Positions 1 to 7,724 of a DNA stretch of 23,938 nt are shown in pieces; the stretch's first letter is position 1; every line of letters starts with the position of its first letter. The stretch covers positions 1 to 23,938 of the forward strand of contig QHYP01000230.1 in NCBI GenBank assembly GCA_003224195.1, in the 5' to 3' direction. The stretch is from Acidobacteriota bacterium (GTDB lineage: Bacteria; Acidobacteriota; Terriglobia; Acidiferrales; UBA7541). Under the pieces are notes generated by a model. The model ran no database searches and was not told the DNA's origin. It saw nothing but the letters and a program-made list of their open reading frames with translations. The position numbers were made by a program, and so were the translations under genes.

Positions 1-1053
1 CCCCATATCGTGGTAGAGCGGCAGCCAGCTAATCACCACATCATCCGATCGGACCTCGACTGCCTCGACCATCGCGCGCATATTCGCCAGCAAGTTCGCG
101 TGGGTCAGCACGACGCCCTTCGGATCGCCCGTCGAGCCGGAGGTGTATTGCAGCAGCGCGATGTCGTTTGTCTTTCTAACGCGGCTACCGGTCAAGTGCG
201 CGGGCAGCGCGCCTGGAGCCAGTGGCGGAGCCTTTTGCGCCGCCTCGATCAGCTTTTGTGCGTCCACGACCGCTTCGAGCGAACGCACGCACGGCTTCAG
301 CAGTCGAGCCACAGCTTCGGCGCGGCGAAACGTCAACAGCAGACAAGCCTCGGCGTTGTTCAGAATGCCCGCCTGCCGCTCGGCATATTCCTCGATGCGG
401 TCGGCGCGGAACGGCGGATAAATCGGCACGGGAATTGCGCCGGCAAGAAGAATTCCCGCGTAGGAAATGAAAAACTCGCGCGACGTTGGGAGCATCAGCG
501 ACACGCGTCCGCCTACACACACTCCGCGGCGCGCCAACTCCGCAGCGCACTGCTGCGCGGCGGCATAAAGCTCACCGAAAGTAAACGTAAATTCGCGCCC
601 GTCGTCTTCGGTGATGCGGAGGTGTTCCCGCGCGGCATCGTGCGCGGCGCGGTGGCGCAGCACGTCGATTAACGTCTGTGCACTCTCGACGCCGCGCTCG
701 GCAGCGCCACGATCGAGCGCCTGAGCGGCTATGGCTGCGCGCGCGCCCGCTCCTGCGCCGTTGCGCTCCGCGTCCACGCCCGGCGCGGCTGCCACCGCAG
801 CGGCGATTTCCGCCGGAGTGTTGGCTTCGGCGATGACGCGATCGGGGAGGCGCACGCCGAAGGCGGCCTCGAGCCTCGCCAGCAACTCGACGCGCTCCAG
901 CGAACCGAGTCCCAGGTCGCGGTCAAGATGCGAATGAAGATTCAGGATCGGCAGCGCGCCCGCGCTCCCGAGTTCCTCGAGCAGCCCGCGTAAAATTTCC
1001 AGCACGCGCTCGCGTGTTGCCGCCGCCTCGACTTGTATGACGGGAGTGGCCAT
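1..1053 (-). CDS. ACP-fused fatty-acyl-AMP ligase (FAAL-like), 3' part outside window
   Basis: Enzymes of this type activate a fatty acid as acyl-adenylate and pass it to an acyl carrier protein. The frame starts at ATG 1053 and is open for 351 codons to the window edge, so the C-terminal part is missing. Residues about 12-90 form an acyl-carrier domain; GLGSLERVEL places the likely phosphopantetheine serine at Ser51. After an Ala/Gly-rich linker the adenylation domain begins near residue 125. It shows the P-loop-like motif YTSGSTGDPKG (303-313) and SWLPLYHDMG (342-351), a hallmark of long-chain fatty-acyl-AMP ligases rather than ordinary acyl-CoA synthetases. An N-terminal carrier domain is less common than a C-terminal one. 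It is transcribed away from the AhpD-like gene. I see no clear Shine-Dalgarno. The FAAL rather than CoA-ligase assignment is likely; the lipid product is unknown. Confidence 0.85.
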   Translation of the reverse strand, partial: MATPVIQVEAAATRERVLEILRGLLEELGSAGALPILNLHSHLDRDLGLGSLERVELLARLEAAFGVRLPDRVIAEANTPAEIAAAVAAAPGVDAERNGAGAGARAAIAAQALDRGAAERGVESAQTLIDVLRHRAAHDAAREHLRITEDDGREFTFTFGELYAAAQQCAAELARRGVCVGGRVSLMLPTSREFFISYAGILLAGAIPVPIYPPFRADRIEEYAERQAGILNNAEACLLLTFRRAEAVARLLKPCVRSLEAVVDAQKLIEAAQKAPPLAPGALPAHLTGSRVRKTNDIALLQYTSGSTGDPKGVVLTHANLLANMRAMVEAVEVRSDDVVISWLPLYHDMG

Positions 1054-1166
1054 GGATGCACAGCAAGGCCAATGTGATGTTGTAGAGCCTACCACGCGAC
1101 GTGCGGGGATGTCATGCGTCGCGCGGCTGACGGCCGCCGAAGAAAGACGGCGTTCGCAATCCGGTG

Positions 1167-1172
1167 TAAACT
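1167..1172 (+). promoter_or_regulatory. Candidate -10 element of the AhpD-like selenoprotein gene
   Basis: TAAACT matches 4 of 6 positions of the sigma-70 -10 box and lies 40 bases before ATG 1213. No convincing -35 is visible. The same hexamer in a similar context (cgTAAACTgg, 5476-5481) precedes the rhomboid gene. Confidence 0.3.
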
Positions 1173-1212
1173 CTCTTCGCGCGCCCCTTGGAACGCCAGC
1201 TTGGAGGATCTC

Positions 1213-1746
1213 ATGAACGTTGTGACACCACTCCCGAAAGAAAAAGCCGCCGCCGAGGTGCACGGCATCTACGACGGCGTGTCGAAGAAGTTCGGCAAGA
1301 TGCCCAATATTTTCGGCCTGATGGCGCATCGGCCGGACGTCCTTGCGAAATTCCTCCCGCTGTACTCCGCGATTATCGATGGCGGAACGCTGGAGCCGCG
1401 CTATAAAGAATTCGCTTACTTGAAGACCTCGCTGATCAACGGCTGCGAATATTGAACGCGCGCGCACACCGCTTCGGCGAAGCGGATTGGCATCACCGAT
1501 GAGCAAATCCGTGCGCTGCAATTTTATGAACGCAGCTCACTGTTCGATGAGAAGGACAAGGCCGTCATTCTTTACGCCGAGCGCGTCACCCGGGGCGCCT
1601 CGGCAATCCGCGAGGGCTCTCCCACGGAGTTGCGAAAGTATTTCGACGAAGGGCAGATCGTCGAGCTGACGCTGGTGATCTGCGTCGCGAATTTTACGAA
1701 TCGCTTCAACGATGCCTTGCGCGCGGTGCCGGATCTCGGCGGCTAG
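1213..1746 (+). CDS. AhpD/carboxymuconolactone-decarboxylase-like protein, probable selenoprotein (in-frame TGA at 1453)
   Basis: ATG 1213 follows a good ribosome site (GGAGG, 1203-1207). The frame runs 80 codons to a TGA at 1453-1455, then stays open for 96 more codons to TAG 1744. The downstream peptide continues the same fold: TRAHTASAKRIGITDEQIRA, then a helix-rich C-terminal half ending ALRAVPDLGG. The full length is 177 residues, normal for this family. The family active site is CxxC followed by a His (pattern NGCxYCxxxHT). Here it reads NGCEY-(TGA)-TRAHT, so TGA stands exactly at the second catalytic Cys. AhpD-like proteins are thiol-dependent alkylhydroperoxidases; a Cys-Sec pair would make a redox-active selenylsulfide. 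A hairpin fitting bacterial SECIS rules follows, and selD lies in the same window. The alternative, a nonsense mutation or sequencing error in a CEYC protein, is less likely given the exact position. Confidence 0.8.
1453..1485 (+). promoter_or_regulatory. Sec UGA codon and candidate bacterial SECIS hairpin
   Basis: The TGA is at 1453-1455. Thirteen bases later CCGCTTCGGCGAAGCGG (1469-1485) forms a perfect 7-bp stem with a 3-nt GGC loop. A lower A-U/C-G step (1465-1466 with 1488-1489) lies across a 2x2 internal loop. The distance from UGA to the loop is 20 nt and the first loop base is G. As I recall the published bacterial SECIS models, they ask for a small apical loop with G in its first two positions about 16-37 nt after UGA. 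The stem also encodes the conserved TASAKR peptide, so some pairing may be chance. Confidence 0.6.
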
Positions 1747-1758
1747 GTTTCGCCGCGT

Positions 1759-2271
1759 CTATTCCTTCGCCAACCCGGGCGAATAGTTCCGCGGCAACAG
1801 CGTGGTGGAGAGGTCCACCCCGGAAAGGTCCGCCCCCGTCAGGTCCGTCTCACGCAGGATAGTCACCCCCATATCGGCGCCGCGGAACCGCGCACCGCGC
1901 ACGTTTGCTCCCCGAAAATTGGCGTTGCGCAAGAGCGCGCGCTCAAAATTCGCATTCGAGAGGTCGCAGCGGAAAAATTCCACGCCGCTCGCCTGCGCTT
2001 CGGTCAAGTCCGCGCCAGCCAAGACAGATTCGGTCATGTCCGTGTTCCGTAAATCGGCCTTGCGCAGGAGCGCGCTGGAAAAATCCGCGCCCGGCAGCTT
2101 CGCGCCGCGCAAATCGGCGCCTTCCAGATTCGCCCTGCGCAGAATCGCCCCGCTCAAGTTGACTCCCTGAAGGTCGCCGTCCTGCCCGCGGAAGAATCGC
2201 TCGTGCGCCGCCAGTATTTCCGCCAAGCTGCGGCCCTGGTGAGCAAGCTTTTTGGGATTGCGAAGTCCCAT
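1759..2271 (-). CDS. Pentapeptide-repeat protein
   Basis: A 170-residue protein. Residues about 33-160 are almost entirely A(D/N)LxX-type pentapeptides (NLSGA, ILRRA, NLEGA, DLRGA, KLPGA, DFSSA and so on). Such repeats fold as a right-handed quadrilateral beta-helix. The N-terminal 30 residues (MGLRNPKKLAHQGRSLAEIL) are basic and non-repetitive, with no signal peptide or membrane segment, so a cytoplasmic location is likely. ATG 2271 has a purine-rich ribosome site (GAGGAAAGG) just upstream. The gene is convergent with the AhpD-like gene with only 12 bp between stops. The biochemical role cannot be read from sequence: some family members mimic DNA and protect gyrase, but most have no known function. 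Confidence 0.9.
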   Translation of the reverse strand: MGLRNPKKLAHQGRSLAEILAAHERFFRGQDGDLQGVNLSGAILRRANLEGADLRGAKLPGADFSSALLRKADLRNTDMTESVLAGADLTEAQASGVEFFRCDLSNANFERALLRNANFRGANVRGARFRGADMGVTILRETDLTGADLSGVDLSTTLLPRNYSPGLAKE

Positions 2272-2295
2272 ACCTTTCCTCGTCGTTCGGAGATG

Positions 2296-2332
2296 GATTC
2301 AGTATTCTACTGAATCGCTGGGACAACGGAAA
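2296..2332 (-). promoter_or_regulatory. Palindrome over a candidate promoter of the pentapeptide gene
   Basis: A perfect 9-bp inverted repeat, GATTCAGTA-TTC-TACTGAATC (2296-2316), is centred on TAGAAT, a good -10 box read on the minus strand (2309-2304). A weak -35 (TTTCCG, 2332-2327) lies 17 bp away. A dyad over the -10 is a common repressor-site layout. The start codon is 25 bp downstream of the dyad. The regulator is unknown. Confidence 0.35.
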
Positions 2333-2532
2333 TTCCCAGTGACGCTTTTCAACGCCGGATTCCGGACAAGCGTGCCGGGCTTGAAACGCCATTAGGAATT
2401 TTGCCACACAGTGTCTTGTCCGCGCCGCATTCGATAAAATGGAAGCGCAGGCGCGGGGCCGCGATGCGATAAAATGAAGCCGGCCGTACTTTCATCCGTT
2501 CTGTCCTGAACGCCCGCGGGGGAGCGCACCTC

Positions 2533-3513
2533 TTGAGTAACTTTTGCAGAGCCAGGCGAGGAGCTTCTCTTCTGGTGTTCTCGTGCCTTTTCGGAAGCAC
2601 TGCGTTTTCCTGTTATGCCCAGGGCCGCGAGGACGAAGTCGTTGCCAATATCGCCTCGGGTCGAGTGGTTGCGCATGTGACGAAAGAGGGGATCGCGTTC
2701 GCCATCATCGAGGAATCCGCCGAAGCCGATTCCATCCCGCCACGCGTCGTCGCCGTCGATTCTTTGCACTTGGGCGTGATGCTTGGAGCGGTCGAATGGA
2801 TATTGCCGGGGAAGGACGCGAAGCCCATACGCCTGGAGAAGATGATTTCGCACATCGCCACGGGGCGGCGGTCGGAAGCTTCATCGGAAATGGCCAGCGA
2901 CCTCGAGACAATCGGCGTGGCCTATCTTGAAGCGCTGCGCCCGCTTGCCGAACAGCTCCATCACAAGGTCGAGCTCGGCCCCGACGAGCCGCTTTTCGAG
3001 CTCGTGATCATTGGCTACGGCCCGGAGAATTACGGTCCGGAGGTTTGGCTGTACGAGTACCGCATGGAACAGGAAGCGCTTCGCGGAGACTACATGAAAA
3101 CGCGCGTTCTCCGCCCGCACACGACGCAACTCTACCCTCTTGAAAAGCACGAGCCGAAAGCGCTCGTCGAGGTTCGCTATCCACCCGATCTCAGGGGGCC
3201 AACTTTTCAAGTGATGATCCGGCGGAATGACCCCGAAGTAGCGCGGATTGCCGGCTCCGATCCGAGGTTGGCGAAAGTAGCGGATAAGATCGAGGCGGGC
3301 CAGGCGAATGCGGCGAAGTTCGCTGACGCGGTTGATTTCCTTCACGCCCTGGTGCTCGCCACCGCAGGCAAATCGAGATTCGCGCTGGGCAAATTCGAGG
3401 AAGGCCGCGGTTTCGACTGGATCGTCCCCCCGGAGGAACCTGTCGAGAAGGCGAAAGAGGACAAGAATCGTCCCGCCGAAGCGCCCTCCCTCATGCGCAA
3501 ACCCAAGCCGTAG
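2533..3513 (+). CDS. Exported protein of unknown function
   Basis: A 326-residue protein with no family I recognise. The start is TTG 2533, preceded by GGGGGAG 8 bases upstream; no ATG fits before the signal sequence. Residues 1-30 look like a Sec signal peptide: basic start (CRARRG), hydrophobic core (SLLVFSCLFGSTAFS) and probable cleavage after CYA. The mature part has many charged residues, an alpha/beta mixture and no transmembrane segment. It contains SGRVVAHVTKEGIAFAIIEE near its start and a Lys/Pro/Glu-rich tail after residue 300. It is convergent with the MOSC gene with one base between stops. It may be periplasmic; function is not inferred. Confidence 0.8.
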   Translation: MSNFCRARRGASLLVFSCLFGSTAFSCYAQGREDEVVANIASGRVVAHVTKEGIAFAIIEESAEADSIPPRVVAVDSLHLGVMLGAVEWILPGKDAKPIRLEKMISHIATGRRSEASSEMASDLETIGVAYLEALRPLAEQLHHKVELGPDEPLFELVIIGYGPENYGPEVWLYEYRMEQEALRGDYMKTRVLRPHTTQLYPLEKHEPKALVEVRYPPDLRGPTFQVMIRRNDPEVARIAGSDPRLAKVADKIEAGQANAAKFADAVDFLHALVLATAGKSRFALGKFEEGRGFDWIVPPEEPVEKAKEDKNRPAEAPSLMRKPKP

Positions 3514-3514
3514 T

Positions 3515-3934
3515 TCAGTCGAGCATTTCGATCGAGTCGCCGCGGCGAATCACGCCGCTCTGCAAGACCCGGCAGAGCATTCCGCGCCGTCCTTGCAGGT
3601 CGCGCCGCAACCCCGGGCGGATTCTCTCCATGAGGTCACACGGCGTACATGGAGCCGTCACTTCTACGAGGGCTTCTCCAATCCTCAGCCTCGTGCCGGC
3701 CTCCAGGCCATTCGCGTTCAGCCCCTCCGTAGTAATATTCTCTCGGATGATGCCCGGCGGGAGACCCATGGCGTCCAGGCTCTCCGATTCGACAAGCAGC
3801 ACCTGTCGCTTGCTTCCCGGCCGGGCATGTACACAACCTTCAAACCCCAAGTCTTCAAGCGCGCGGACCTCAGCAACCTCCTCCATCGGAATGTGGCGCT
3901 GTGGCGCGCGGAAAAGATGTTGCACCGTGGCCAC
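3515..3934 (-). CDS. MOSC-domain protein
   Basis: A 139-residue stand-alone MOSC domain (MOCO sulfurase C-terminal type, related to YiiM and mARC). Conserved features are GIIRENITTEGL (61-72), the GTRLRIGEALVEVT strand pair (80-93) and a conserved Cys in APCTPCDLM (Cys96 and Cys99). The family binds molybdenum cofactor or carries sulfur; some members reduce N-hydroxylated compounds. The start is GTG 3934, five bases after the purD stop, so the two genes almost certainly share a transcript. Why it pairs with purine synthesis is not evident; defence against N-hydroxylated purine analogues is one speculative link. Confidence 0.88.
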   Translation of the reverse strand: MATVQHLFRAPQRHIPMEEVAEVRALEDLGFEGCVHARPGSKRQVLLVESESLDAMGLPPGIIRENITTEGLNANGLEAGTRLRIGEALVEVTAPCTPCDLMERIRPGLRRDLQGRRGMLCRVLQSGVIRRGDSIEMLD

Positions 3935-3939
3935 CAGAC

Positions 3940-5229
3940 TCAGTCTCCAACTGCGATCCGCCGGCCCGCGCCAGTGCCAATGTCTTTGCGAAAGTGCATT
4001 CCTTCGAAGTGAATCTTTCCGACGGTTTCGTAGGCCGCGCCCACGGCCGCCTCGAGCGTCGGGCCCGAGGCAGTAACCCCGAGTACTCGTCCGCCAGAAG
4101 TAAGAAGGGAGTCGTTCTGGCGCTTGGTTCCAGCGTGAAGGATCTTCACACCGTTAATTTGTCCCGCGCCGGTTAGCCCCTCAATTCTCTTGCCGCTCTT
4201 GAAATTGCCGGGGTAGCCGCCTGATGCGAGCACAACGCACACGCTTGCGCCTGGCTTCCACCGAAGCTTTGCCGGCACTAACTGCCCCGCTGCCAGATCG
4301 TTCAGGATTTCTGCAAGATCGAAATCCATCCGTGCGGCAATAGCTTGCGCTTCGGGGTCTCCGAGGCGGCAATTGAACTCCAAAACTTTGGGCCCGGACA
4401 ATGTAAGCATGAGCCCAATGTACAGAAAGCCCTGGTAGCGAATTCCCTCTGCGGCGAAACCGCGCAGCGTGGGTTCAACGATGTTCGAGATTATGATCTG
4501 TCGCAGCCCTGGCGGCAGCAGGTCGTCGCTCGAAAAGGCGCCCATACCGCCCGTGTTCGGGCCCTGGTTGCCGTCGAAGACGCGCTTGTGGTCGCGCGTC
4601 GGCACGAGCGGGGCGTACCGCTCGCCGTCCGTGACCACAATGAAAGTTAGCTCTTCACCCTCCAGCGCCTCTTCCAGGAGGACGCGGCGGCCTCCCGGCC
4701 CAAGCTCATTCTTCTCCATCACGCGTTCGATGAAGGCGGTTGCTTTGTCCGGGTTCGGCCCCACAAACACCCCTTTTCCCGCGCACAGCCCATCGGCCTT
4801 GATCACCACCGGCCAATCAACGGCGCACAGTGCGCTATAAGCGTCGCCCGGAGAGTCGTAGCAGCCATATAGCTCGGCTGTCGGTATATTGTGACGCCGG
4901 AGAAACTCTTTCGCGAAGATCTTGCTGCCTTCGATCTGTGCGGCCCGCTTTGTCGGCCCGACAATGCGCCAATTCCGCTTCGAGAACTCATCCGCGATGC
5001 CACGAACAAGGGGCAACTCGGGGCCCACGACGGTGAGGTCCGGCCCGAGTCTCTCCGCTAGGGCCACTAGTCCCCCCACGTCGCCCGCCTCAGCCGCAAC
5101 GCATTCAGCTTCCGCCAAAATCCCGCCGTTGCCGGGCGCGCAGACAACGCGGTCCACGCGCGAGCTTTCTTTCAACCGCCAAACGAGGGCGTGCTCGCGT
5201 CCGCCGCCTCCAATCACGAGGACTTTCAT
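3940..5229 (-). CDS. purD: Phosphoribosylamine-glycine ligase (GAR synthetase)
   Basis: Catalyses ATP-dependent joining of glycine to 5-phosphoribosylamine, the second step of de novo purine synthesis, in the cytoplasm. The 429-residue length is standard. Visible features are the N-terminal GGGGREHA (7-14), VGPELPL (68-74), the ATP-grasp glycine loop KADGLCAGKG (144-153), EEALEGEELT (186-195), the metal-binding LEFNCRLGDPEAQ (283-295) and the C-terminal HFRKDIG (412-418). All key ATP-grasp residues appear intact. ATG 5229 follows GAGGAG. It is the first gene of a two-gene transcript with the MOSC gene. Confidence 0.97.
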   Translation of the reverse strand: MKVLVIGGGGREHALVWRLKESSRVDRVVCAPGNGGILAEAECVAAEAGDVGGLVALAERLGPDLTVVGPELPLVRGIADEFSKRNWRIVGPTKRAAQIEGSKIFAKEFLRRHNIPTAELYGCYDSPGDAYSALCAVDWPVVIKADGLCAGKGVFVGPNPDKATAFIERVMEKNELGPGGRRVLLEEALEGEELTFIVVTDGERYAPLVPTRDHKRVFDGNQGPNTGGMGAFSSDDLLPPGLRQIIISNIVEPTLRGFAAEGIRYQGFLYIGLMLTLSGPKVLEFNCRLGDPEAQAIAARMDFDLAEILNDLAAGQLVPAKLRWKPGASVCVVLASGGYPGNFKSGKRIEGLTGAGQINGVKILHAGTKRQNDSLLTSGGRVLGVTASGPTLEAAVGAAYETVGKIHFEGMHFRKDIGTGAGRRIAVGD

Positions 5230-5535
5230 AACCGCGTCACTCCTCTTCAGGGGACAGGCAACGATATTCGCGGCCCGGTGTGAGTGTCAACTTGGGCGTG
5301 AAACCCCAGACGCGCGCCGAGGCACACGGGCTCTCGATCGAGCGCACTTCCGCCTTAGCGGGTGACCTTCATTCCTTCTGGGACGCGGAGTTACGTTGCA
5401 TTTGGACCGTGTCAGTTACTTAATTACTTCCATACTGTGCCGGGAAATACGCCCTGCTCCGCCAGAAACGTAACGTAAACTGGCAAGAACATTCGGGGCC
5501 GTGTCGTCGCACTTGCCCTTCGAAGGAGTTGCTTT
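5230..5535. other. Divergent intergenic region between purD and the rhomboid gene
   Basis: 306 bp without a convincing gene. It must hold the promoters of both divergent genes. A TAAACT -10-like hexamer at 5476-5481 lies 54 bp before the rhomboid start. The ribosome site AAGGAG is near 5523. There is an AT-rich patch at about 5416-5435. No purine-type operator or riboswitch was recognised. Confidence 0.4.
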
Positions 5536-7023
5536 GTGCTGATTCCCTTGCGTCATGAAGGCATGCAAACCCGGCGTTGGCCGGTCATTACGGCAGGTCT
5601 CGTCGTCCTCAATGTGCTCGCCTTTCTGGGTACGCATTGGAAAATGGATGCCGAAGCTACGCAAACCATACCTATCAAACTACATATACTCCTCCTTGCC
5701 GCCACCCATCCTGAAGTGCAGATGCCGCGCGACGTGGGGCAGTTCGTCCAAGAATTCCGCGGACAGAATCCGGTCGGCTGGGGGCAAATCCAGTCACGCA
5801 ACCGGAGGGCGATTGACGGTTGGGACGTTCAGATGCACCAGATGGAGGACGCCGCGGAGATCCAGGGAGCAATGGATTCCCTCGCGGCGCAGTACGCAAA
5901 GATGGAAAAAGAGTCGATCCGCGAGAGATACGCGTTTACCCCGGCTCATCCCACGGCAATCAGCTATCTAACCGCTAATTTCCTCCACGGCGGTTGGCTA
6001 CACTTGATCGGCAACATGTGGTTCCTGTGGCTGGCAGGCGTCATCCTCGAGGACACATGGGGCCGGCTGCTCTTTTCAGCGCTGTATCTGGTTGCAGGCA
6101 TCGCTGCGCTGGAATTTCATTCCTGGGTCAACCCCGGCAGCATGGTTCCCCTCGTGGGAGCCTCGGGGGCAATTGCCGCGCTGATGGGCGCTTTCCTGGT
6201 TCGGTTTCCAGGGCTGAAGATTGAAATGGCCTGGCTTTTCGGAATATTCCGGGCCTATCGCTTCAAGGCCAGCGCCTACTGGCTGCTACCACTCTGGGTT
6301 CTGATGGAAGTTTTTTACGGCTCGCTCTTTGGACAAGCTTCAGGCGTCGCTCACTGGGCGCACGTCGGGGGATTCGTGTTTGGAGCGTTGGCTGCGCTTG
6401 GCATGCGCTATTCTGGCCTGGAGCAAGTCGCGGAGAAGGCGGTCGAGGAGAAGATCACGTGGACTGCGGACCCAAAGATCGTCGAAGCATCAGAGCTCTT
6501 GGAAAAGGGCCAGCTCGACGCGGCTGCGGAGGCTCTCAAAAGGCATCTCGCCGAAAAGCCGGACTCCACGGACGCATATTCTCTGCTCCAACGGATCTAT
6601 TCGCGGAAGAACGACCAGGATGCTTGTGACGAGGCCAGCCTGAAACTCTGCCAGTTGTACTTGAAAGCCCGCAATCCGGACGCCGCGTGGCGGACCTACG
6701 AGGATTTTCTAAGCTCCGGTGGGAAGGCCCTGCCTGCCTCTTCATGGCTCGACTTGTGCCGCTATCTCGAGAGCCAACAGAACCTTGAGCGCGCCGCAGG
6801 AGAGTATCAAAAGCTCGCGGCCGTTTACCCGAATGAAAGGCAAGGTCTTCTCGCCCTGATGTCGGCTGGCCGGCTCTGCCTGAAGCAGCTGAATCGTCCC
6901 GACGATGCCCTTCGCTTGTACGAAGCTGCCGAGGCCTCCAGCGTTCCACATCTGGATTGGGAGCCCAACCTGAAGGCAGGAATTGCTGAGGCCAAGCGCG
7001 CGATTACATTGGTCAAAGCCTGA
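5536..7023 (+). CDS. Rhomboid-family intramembrane serine protease with C-terminal TPR region
   Basis: A 495-residue membrane protein that should cleave transmembrane substrates inside the bilayer. TM1 is near residues 16-33. An unusually long extracytoplasmic stretch (34-140) precedes the core. The core has HLIGNMWFLW (156-165, with His156 and Asn160 of the oxyanion region), the nucleophile motif GASGA (208-212, Ser210) and the catalytic His in AHVGGFVFG (His276), so the dyad is intact. After the last TM segment, residues 310-495 are helical TPR-like repeats (for example EASELLEKGQLDAAAEALK) probably facing the cytoplasm. The start is GTG 5536 with AAGGAG upstream. It is transcribed alone, divergent from purD. 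The substrate is unknown. Confidence 0.92.
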   Translation: MLIPLRHEGMQTRRWPVITAGLVVLNVLAFLGTHWKMDAEATQTIPIKLHILLLAATHPEVQMPRDVGQFVQEFRGQNPVGWGQIQSRNRRAIDGWDVQMHQMEDAAEIQGAMDSLAAQYAKMEKESIRERYAFTPAHPTAISYLTANFLHGGWLHLIGNMWFLWLAGVILEDTWGRLLFSALYLVAGIAALEFHSWVNPGSMVPLVGASGAIAALMGAFLVRFPGLKIEMAWLFGIFRAYRFKASAYWLLPLWVLMEVFYGSLFGQASGVAHWAHVGGFVFGALAALGMRYSGLEQVAEKAVEEKITWTADPKIVEASELLEKGQLDAAAEALKRHLAEKPDSTDAYSLLQRIYSRKNDQDACDEASLKLCQLYLKARNPDAAWRTYEDFLSSGGKALPASSWLDLCRYLESQQNLERAAGEYQKLAAVYPNERQGLLALMSAGRLCLKQLNRPDDALRLYEAAEASSVPHLDWEPNLKAGIAEAKRAITLVKA

Positions 7024-7171
7024 CGGTTTCCCGTGAAACGATTCTGACGGCCCAGAGCAAAAGGTCAATAAAAGTCATGTTCACTAACCACGGAAGGTTA
7101 CGTCACAGGTTAGCTTCTAGAGTTTGTTTTGCATGAATGTTTCTCGACGCAGCGAGGCGGGGGTCCGGACG

Positions 7172-7202
7172 GGAGCGCGTGAAATCGCGAGAGCGCGGCT
7201 CC
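7172..7202. terminator. GC-rich stem-loop in the rhomboid-bactofilin convergent gap
   Basis: GGAGCGCG (7172-7179) pairs with CGCGGCTCC (7194-7202, one bulged base). The stem abuts the bactofilin stop codon in the 178-bp gap between convergent genes. No T-run follows on either strand, so a rho-independent terminator is only tentative. Confidence 0.25.
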
Positions 7203-7615
7203 TACGTTTGGCTCACGGCACGGATGGGAATTGTTACAGTGGCGGCAGCGTCAGATGAGCCAAGCATGTGGCACCTGCCGTCGAAGATGCCCCCCGGGTC
7301 AATCACGAGACACGGAGAATGCACTTCGCCCGTAACCACCCCCTTTGGCTGAATCTCGACACGCCCTTTTGCGAAAATGACCCCGTCGAATCGCCCGGCG
7401 ATGACCACCCGATTGCCCTCAATTTGGCCCTCAACCTTTGCGCCTTCCCCGAGCACAACAGTCTGCTCGGAGATGATATTGCCTTTGACGTTTCCGTCGA
7501 TGCGGAACGTGCCTGTGACCTGCAGCGTGCCCTCGAGACTGACACCTTGATCGATGAAGCCCGTCCACTCTTCGCTGGCCCCGTTTTTCGCGCCGCTGGA
7601 CCACTTCCATGCCAT
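7202..7615 (-). CDS. Bactofilin family protein
   Basis: Bactofilins polymerise without nucleotide into cytoskeletal filaments that shape cells or position other proteins. The start MAWKWSS (ATG 7615) is chosen over a further upstream ATG because GAGGAGA lies 5 bases before it. That gives 137 residues, typical of the family. The core (about 22-125) is a regular beta-helix with a repeating hydrophobic/Gly pattern: GTLQVTGTFRIDGNVKGN, VVLGEGAKVEGQIEG, RVVIAGRFDGVI, RVEIQPKGVVTGEV. It lies 109 bp after parB on the same strand. In myxobacteria bactofilins scaffold ParABS components, so the neighbourhood fits a role in chromosome positioning; that is inference. Confidence 0.93.
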   Translation of the reverse strand: MAWKWSSGAKNGASEEWTGFIDQGVSLEGTLQVTGTFRIDGNVKGNIISEQTVVLGEGAKVEGQIEGNRVVIAGRFDGVIFAKGRVEIQPKGVVTGEVHSPCLVIDPGGIFDGRCHMLGSSDAAATVTIPIRAVSQT

Positions 7616-7724
7616 AACACTCTCCTCGCCGCTACACTCCACTCTAGTCCAGCGGAGAGACAAGTCAAGCAACTGCCTTGTGGCTGATGTCCAATGAATT
7701 GACGAGGGTGCAAACAGATGCCTT

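Noticed and set aside
10..672. 220-aa plus-strand open frame at the window start
   Set aside because: Antisense to the ACP-AMP ligase, whose minus frame carries all family motifs; composition is Arg/His/Gln-rich shadow sequence.
1213..1455. AhpD-like gene ending at TGA 1453 as a short 80-aa protein
   Set aside because: The family sequence continues in frame for 96 codons immediately after the TGA, and the TGA is at a catalytic Cys position.
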